From: Sulfurospirillum sp.
GTDB taxonomy: Bacteria; Campylobacterota; Campylobacteria; Campylobacterales; QNZT01
Length of the DNA: 9,182 nt
Direction: 5' to 3'
NCBI GenBank assembly: GCA_003978455.1
Contig: QNZT01000116.1
Coordinates: forward strand, 1 to 9,182
In this document: piece after piece, positions 6,171-9,182 of the stretch
Numbering within the stretch: the first letter of the stretch is position 1
Layout: each line of letters opens with the position of its first letter
Program-made: the position numbers and the translations under genes
The notes under the pieces: model-generated
Seen by the model: the letters and a program-made list of their open reading frames with translations, nothing else
Databases searched by the model: none
What the model was told of the DNA's origin: nothing

Positions 6171-6566
6171 TTACTTTGCTGTGTGCTCTTTGTGTACTTC
6201 GACCAGTTCGGCGATGTCAAATCCCATCGCATAGACATTGTTGTAGCCCATCATCTCCAGATAGCCCATGACTCTGTTTGCAAACCACCCTTTGAGACAG
6301 CCGACGACGATTGGTGTGGTATGGTCGGAAGGGAGTTCGTCCAGATAGTCTGCAAATTCCGGATAAGGCATGTAAAATGCATTTGGGATGTCTGCCTCCT
6401 GTGCATTTTCACCGGATACTTTTGCCGGTGGTCTTACGTCCAATACTATTGCTCCTGCATCCATGATAAGCTCTCTTGTTTTATGCAGGTCGATATTTCC
6501 CAGTTCGGGTTTCTCTTTGTTGTTGGCGATGATCTCCGCCACTTCTTCTGCTCTTTTGTTTGCCAT
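6171..6566 (-). CDS. Single-domain rhodanese-like protein
   Basis: The 131-residue protein has a short N-terminal helix (1-20) and one rhodanese domain. AIVLDVRPPAKVSG (39-52) holds the conserved DVR, and IPNAFYMPYPEF (60-71) is the following conserved loop. C90 lies in VVGCLKGWFANRV, the place of the catalytic cysteine that carries persulfide, and the CLKGWFA loop fits the CxxGxxA/S pattern but is less basic than in classical thiosulfate sulfurtransferases. GYNNVYAMGFDIAEL follows as in other family members. No signal peptide is seen, so it is cytoplasmic; sulfur transfer in persulfide metabolism would suit a sulfur-oxidising host, but the substrate is unknown. The ATG at 6566 is chosen over a TTG six bases upstream because AAGGAG abuts the TTG but is six bases from the ATG. 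It has its own promoter-like sequence, separate from the upstream operon. Confidence 0.88.
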   Translation of the reverse strand: MANKRAEEVAEIIANNKEKPELGNIDLHKTRELIMDAGAIVLDVRPPAKVSGENAQEADIPNAFYMPYPEFADYLDELPSDHTTPIVVGCLKGWFANRVMGYLEMMGYNNVYAMGFDIAELVEVHKEHTAK

Positions 6567-6572
6567 TTGCAA

Positions 6573-6578
6573 CTCCTT
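6573..6578 (-). promoter_or_regulatory. Ribosome binding site deciding the rhodanese start
   Basis: AAGGAG on the minus strand is followed directly by TTG CAA ATG. Spacing of six bases supports the ATG at 6566, not the TTG at 6572. Confidence 0.75.
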
Positions 6579-6595
6579 AAAATGTGATATTTCAA

Positions 6596-6601
6596 ATTAT
6601 A
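6596..6601 (-). promoter_or_regulatory. -10 box of the rhodanese gene
   Basis: TATAAT on the minus strand, in the context GTTATAATTT, lies 29 bases before the ATG. A hexamer about 17 bases upstream (GTTCAC) matches a -35 only weakly. This indicates transcription independent of the operon ending at 6672. Confidence 0.5.
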
Positions 6602-6641
6602 ACGCTATATTGCTTATAGTGAACTTAATAATTATGATTCT

Positions 6642-6663
6642 ACTTAAGTCACTAAAGTTTAGT
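6642..6663. promoter_or_regulatory. Two adjacent palindromes upstream of the rhodanese promoter
   Basis: ACTTAAGT (6642-6649) and ACTAAAGTTTAGT (6651-6663) are both perfect inverted repeats, one base apart. They lie about 40-67 bases upstream of the rhodanese -10 and just after the stop codon of the UreH-like gene. They could be an activator or repressor site, or a weak 3'-end structure. AT-rich chance is possible. Confidence 0.25.
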
Positions 6664-6671
6664 CTGTGTAG

Positions 6672-7385
6672 CTAACCTTCATGGCATTGTAAAAGAGTTC
6701 TGTTTGGATCGGCGATGTATTTATAGCCGTGGTAGATGGTAAAGATACCATAGGCTATCACCAAAATAGCGGCGAGTTTGATCATGGTGTTTCGCAGGGA
6801 TGTCTGTTTGAAGAGTCCGACGAAAAATCCGAGTGAGAAGAGGGCGGGGATGGTGCTGATACCGAAGATAAACATAACGACCGCACCCCAGAATGCAGAG
6901 CCTGTACTGGCTGCGGTAATGGCGAAAAAATAGACAAATCCGCAGGGTAGCAATCCGTTGAGCATACCGAGGATAAAAAAACTGCTCAGGCTTCGGGAGT
7001 GGAGGAGTTTTCGGAAACTCTCCTGATACCATTTGCTTTTGGAAAAGGAGTGTTCGATGAGTGTGAGAAACTTGACTTTGCCGATGAGTGAGAGTCCTGC
7101 GAGTATCATGAAAATCCCCGCGACGATCCAGAGTGTGCCGTTGGCGATGTTGTTAAATGTCGCGACACCTCCGATATAGCCGAATATGGCGCCGAGCATC
7201 GTGTATGTTAAGATACGCCCCAGGGAGTAGCTCAGGTGGGCGATAGCCTGTTTTGCCTTGCCCCATCTGTCATCGACTTTGGTACTGGTATATGCGAGGA
7301 CGATACCGCCGCACATACCGACGCAGTGCCCGAACGATCCCAGAAATGCGATGGTCATGATGCTTAGCAGGTTGATGGTTTCCAT
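6672..7385 (-). CDS. UreH/TauE-SafE-like (DsbD_2) membrane protein with GMCGG motif
   Basis: A 237-residue inner membrane protein with about six hydrophobic segments (roughly 7-30, 55-73, 84-103, 136-158, 164-191, 203-220). HCVGMCGG (20-27) in the first segment and GLLPCGFVY (144-152) in the fourth are the paired Gly/Cys signatures of the COG2836 'sulfite exporter TauE/SafE-like, UreH-like' family. Members often sit near cbb3 oxidase or copper-transport genes and are thought to move metal or reducing equivalents; sulfite export is an annotation name, not shown here. H20, C21, M24, C25 and C148 are candidate metal or redox ligands, and the C-terminal LLQCHEG adds a Cys-His pair. The ATG is four bases after the stop of the NosL-like gene, with only a weak AGGA inside that gene, so it is probably translationally coupled. 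It is the last gene of the operon. Confidence 0.85.
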   Translation of the reverse strand: METINLLSIMTIAFLGSFGHCVGMCGGIVLAYTSTKVDDRWGKAKQAIAHLSYSLGRILTYTMLGAIFGYIGGVATFNNIANGTLWIVAGIFMILAGLSLIGKVKFLTLIEHSFSKSKWYQESFRKLLHSRSLSSFFILGMLNGLLPCGFVYFFAITAASTGSAFWGAVVMFIFGISTIPALFSLGFFVGLFKQTSLRNTMIKLAAILVIAYGIFTIYHGYKYIADPNRTLLQCHEG

Positions 7386-7389
7386 GCGC

Positions 7390-7893
7390 TTAGTATCCTA
7401 ATAGTTTTTTGCGGACGCGGGGGTCTGTGAGGTTTTCTCCGCGCAGCATCTTGAGTCGCATCTCATCAAATGTGATGTAACCCTCTTTTTTCTTCTCTCT
7501 CGCTCCGAAGCCGTAGTGCATGGGTGTTTTGTCTGTTTGCGCATACCACGCTTTTCGTGCGTCGATCCATCTGCCTGTGTCGACGGCTTTTGTCCACAAG
7601 ACGGCATCTTTGGCAAAGGGTTTCTCTTTGAGCCATTTGATCATACAGCCGGGGTCGTCGAAAAACCAGGTATTGCCGTTTGGTGCGATAACTTCGCAGG
7701 CATGGGTGGTGTTGGTGATGACCATCCTGCACTCGGTGTCGTTGACGTGACCGGTTTTGATGGGCAGGGGCAGTTTCTGGAAGTTGCCTTTGGCGATAGT
7801 GATCATATCCTCTTTTTTGGAGAGGGAGATAAAGATGATAGCGGCAACCGCAGCGATGAGGATGATGGTTAGAACAGGCAGTAGTTTTTTCAT
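7390..7893 (-). CDS. NosL-family protein, membrane-anchored
   Basis: This 167-residue protein has one N-terminal membrane segment (4-24) and a soluble, presumably periplasmic, domain. DTECRMVIT (52-60, with C55 and M57) and WFFDDPGCMIKWL (76-88, with D79, D80, C83 and M84) are the NosL signatures, followed by W117-Y118 and the TPMHYGFGA block (123-131). NosL proteins bind Cu(I) and serve in copper delivery to nitrous oxide reductase. Classical NosL is a lipoprotein, whereas here the anchor is an uncleaved-looking helix with no lipobox Cys. The ATG at 7893 overlaps the stop of the upstream gene as ATGA and has GGAGT eight bases before it; a 16-codon longer reading lacks these and is rejected. 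No nosZ is visible in the window, so a role with N2O reductase is not established. Copper delivery or sensing with the neighbouring membrane proteins is inferred. Confidence 0.85.
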   Translation of the reverse strand: MKKLLPVLTIILIAAVAAIIFISLSKKEDMITIAKGNFQKLPLPIKTGHVNDTECRMVITNTTHACEVIAPNGNTWFFDDPGCMIKWLKEKPFAKDAVLWTKAVDTGRWIDARKAWYAQTDKTPMHYGFGAREKKKEGYITFDEMRLKMLRGENLTDPRVRKKLLGY

Positions 7894-8909
7894 AGCCAGA
7901 CTCCGTTTCGTAGATAGTATGTCAGTACATAAGCGGTGCATAGTATGACAAAAATTGTGTTAAAAAGTATTGCCAGACGATAGAGTCTGGTGTCATCTAT
8001 CGGTATTTGGTCAGGAGAATTTAAGCGCGGTTCATCTGCGCGTGAGCCCTGCGCTGAAGAGATGAGCAGCTTCAGCACAAAGTTGGCGATCCCGAAAAAG
8101 ACACCCGCAAAAAGCGTACCCCAGAGCAGATATCCGACGTAGTAATACTCCTTTTGCAGCATACAGAAGGGGCACTTGTGTGTGGGGATCTGGTAGATAT
8201 AGGTGCCGAAAAAGTGTACGACGCTCTCATAGCCTATATAGAGAAAGAGCAGGGATACGATAAACAGCAAAGCGGCGTTTTTCTGGAGGCTCAGCAGGAT
8301 GATCAGCAGATAAAGCAGGTAAAAGATGACTAGCAGCAGCGGTACGGTGAGGTTAAAGGGGATGGGATTGTTCCCGGAGATACCGAAAATCGCTGAGCAG
8401 CACTGGACGATATCGCTGGTCGAGATGTGGGCAAAGTAGAGGATATCGAGGATATACTCGGCTGTCAGAAGGGCAAATATAAAGAGATAAAAGTGAAATT
8501 TGGTCTTGAAGTAAGGGTAGTCGATCGCCGTCTGGTCGTATTTGTTGATGATGAGCCAGATGCCTGTGAAAAAGAGGATGAGGATTTTCAGGAAGAGGAG
8601 GGGATTGCCGTAAGCGTTGGCAGATATGACTCCTGCTGCACACATGGCTCCGGGGATGAGTACCGAGAGTTTGTCGATGGTATAGGCAAAGTAGGGCAGA
8701 AGCACGATTTTGAGGATCAGTGTGAAAAGGATGATCGTGACGATCAGAAAAGCGCGTTTCTCCAGCATATACTGCTTTGCGGTGGTGGCGTTGAAGTTCC
8801 AGTTTCTCAGTATCTGTACTGTTCCCGCAAATGCGACAAATGCCAGGATGTAGAGGATGGTTTCGCTGAAGAGAAAAATCAGTACCTGGTTGGAGAGAAA
8901 GATATCCAC
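7890..8909 (-). CDS. Polytopic membrane protein with CPFC motif, function unknown
   Basis: I do not recognise this 339-residue protein as a named family. It has about eight or nine membrane segments (roughly 11-32, 53-76, 82-98, 104-122, 138-160, 188-208, 212-236, 257-283 and 310-331). Cysteines are clustered: C90 in IPGAMCAAG, C170 and C171 in DIVQCCSAI, and C246 and C249 in HKCPFCMLQ, just before a membrane segment, plus C324. A CxxC next to a His and a Met at a membrane edge suggests redox or metal chemistry, loosely like DsbB/VKOR proteins, but no full match is claimed. It does not look like an FtsX/MacB permease, which would have four segments and a large extracytoplasmic domain. The start is GTG at 8909, overlapping the ATPase stop as TAGTG, with GGAGAGG seven bases upstream. 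It overlaps the NosL-like gene as ATGA. It may be a permease-like or electron-transfer partner of the ATPase and NosL. Confidence 0.8.
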   Translation of the reverse strand: MDIFLSNQVLIFLFSETILYILAFVAFAGTVQILRNWNFNATTAKQYMLEKRAFLIVTIILFTLILKIVLLPYFAYTIDKLSVLIPGAMCAAGVISANAYGNPLLFLKILILFFTGIWLIINKYDQTAIDYPYFKTKFHFYLFIFALLTAEYILDILYFAHISTSDIVQCCSAIFGISGNNPIPFNLTVPLLLVIFYLLYLLIILLSLQKNAALLFIVSLLFLYIGYESVVHFFGTYIYQIPTHKCPFCMLQKEYYYVGYLLWGTLFAGVFFGIANFVLKLLISSAQGSRADEPRLNSPDQIPIDDTRLYRLAILFNTIFVILCTAYVLTYYLRNGVWL

Positions 8910-9182
8910 TAGAGAACCTCTCCGTTTTCGATGTGGATCACTTTGTCCACTTCATGAAGTCTCTCAAAGATGGTGTCGTGGGTGGCGATGAGGATGGTAT
9001 AGCCCTCTTGTTTGAGTTTTTTGATCACCTCTATAAAAGCGAGGGCATTGGATTTGTCGAGGTTGGCTGTCGGTTCGTCGCAGAGGATCACTTTGGGGTT
9101 GTTCACGAGTGCCCGTGCGATGGCGCAGCGCTGTTTCTCTCCGCCGGAGAGCTCTTTTGCCGTGCTTTTGGCTTTGTGTATG
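8909..9182 (-). CDS. ABC transporter ATP-binding protein (LolD/MacB type), C-terminal part only
   Basis: This is the last 90 codons of an ATPase whose start lies beyond the right edge. Reading past the apparent internal GTG gives the ABC signature LSGGEKQR (about 9128-9151), then CAIARAL, the Walker B VILCDEPTANLD, and the H-loop IATHD, ending with IHIENGEVL. The LSGGEKQRxAIARAL-NNPK-DEPTxNLD series is that of the LolD/FtsE/MacB group, which pairs with FtsX-type permeases. It is not the pattern of NosF in N2O reductase clusters. It energises transport or mechanical work across the inner membrane. The stop codon overlaps the GTG of the next gene (TAGTG), so translation is coupled. The Walker A half, the permease and the promoter of the operon are outside the window. 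Confidence 0.92.
   Translation of the reverse strand, partial: IHKAKSTAKELSGGEKQRCAIARALVNNPKVILCDEPTANLDKSNALAFIEVIKKLKQEGYTILIATHDTIFERLHEVDKVIHIENGEVL

Noticed and set aside
6620..6645. Fur-box-like sequence (AATAATTATGATTCTAC) near the rhodanese promoter
   Set aside because: Only a partial match to the Fur consensus in AT-rich DNA, with poor symmetry in its right half.
7894..7941. 16-codon upstream extension of the NosL-like gene
   Set aside because: It lies within the upstream membrane protein gene. The inner ATG has an SD, an ATGA overlap and starts the membrane helix directly.
8909..9106. A separate 65-residue gene starting at an internal GTG
   Set aside because: The frame is open to the window edge, and upstream codons give the ABC signature LSGGEKQR, so this is the tail of a longer ATPase.
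6672..9182. Identification of the right-hand operon as a canonical nos cluster
   Set aside because: The ATPase signature is LolD/MacB-like rather than NosF-like and no nosZ, nosD or NosY is visible, so gene names nosF/nosY/nosL are not assigned.

Overview
The window reads as chromosomal DNA of a mesophilic, microaerobic or sulfur-oxidising Campylobacterota (Epsilonproteobacteria), most likely a Sulfurovum- or Sulfurimonas-like organism. This is inferred from the moderate GC content, the AT-rich gaps with TATAAT -10 boxes but no clear -35 boxes, the recurring AAGGAG ribosome binding sites, and the style of the MiaA, TrxC, OmpA and UreH-like proteins. No species can be named from sequence alone. 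Coding density is very high, no gap exceeds about 130 bases, and I see no rRNA, tRNA, insertion sequence, CRISPR array or prophage signal.

Left part (1-3923, all minus strand): the 5' end of a TrxC-type thioredoxin is cut by the window edge. Upstream of it lies a two-gene unit: an OmpA-family outer membrane protein with two thrombospondin type 3 (TSP3) calcium-binding repeats, and a predicted lipoprotein with four such repeats. The two are translationally coupled through a TAATG overlap. Further upstream is miaA (tRNA A37 dimethylallyltransferase).

Middle (3924-5795): recQ, a complete helicase with RQC zinc site and HRDC domain, is divergent from miaA. Their 72-base gap carries a perfect 15-base palindrome and a -10-like hexamer only 6 bases before each start codon. 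The recQ terminator is built from its own last codons, with the stop codon in the hairpin loop.

Right part (5808-9182, all minus strand): an 82-residue lipoprotein with repeated KCG motifs and a single-domain rhodanese each have their own promoter-like sequence. Then comes the 3' end of a tightly coupled operon: ABC ATPase of the LolD/MacB type (cut by the window edge), a Cys-containing polytopic membrane protein, a NosL-family protein, and a UreH/TauE-like protein with a GMCGG motif. Overlaps of TAGTG and ATGA and a 4-base gap mark it as one transcription unit. NosL proteins bind Cu(I), and the GMCGG family is linked to copper and cytochrome oxidase assembly, so a copper- or thiol-handling role is the best inference. 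No nosZ, nosD or NosF/NosY pair is visible. The operon and the KCG-rich lipoprotein are the most promising leads for something undescribed.
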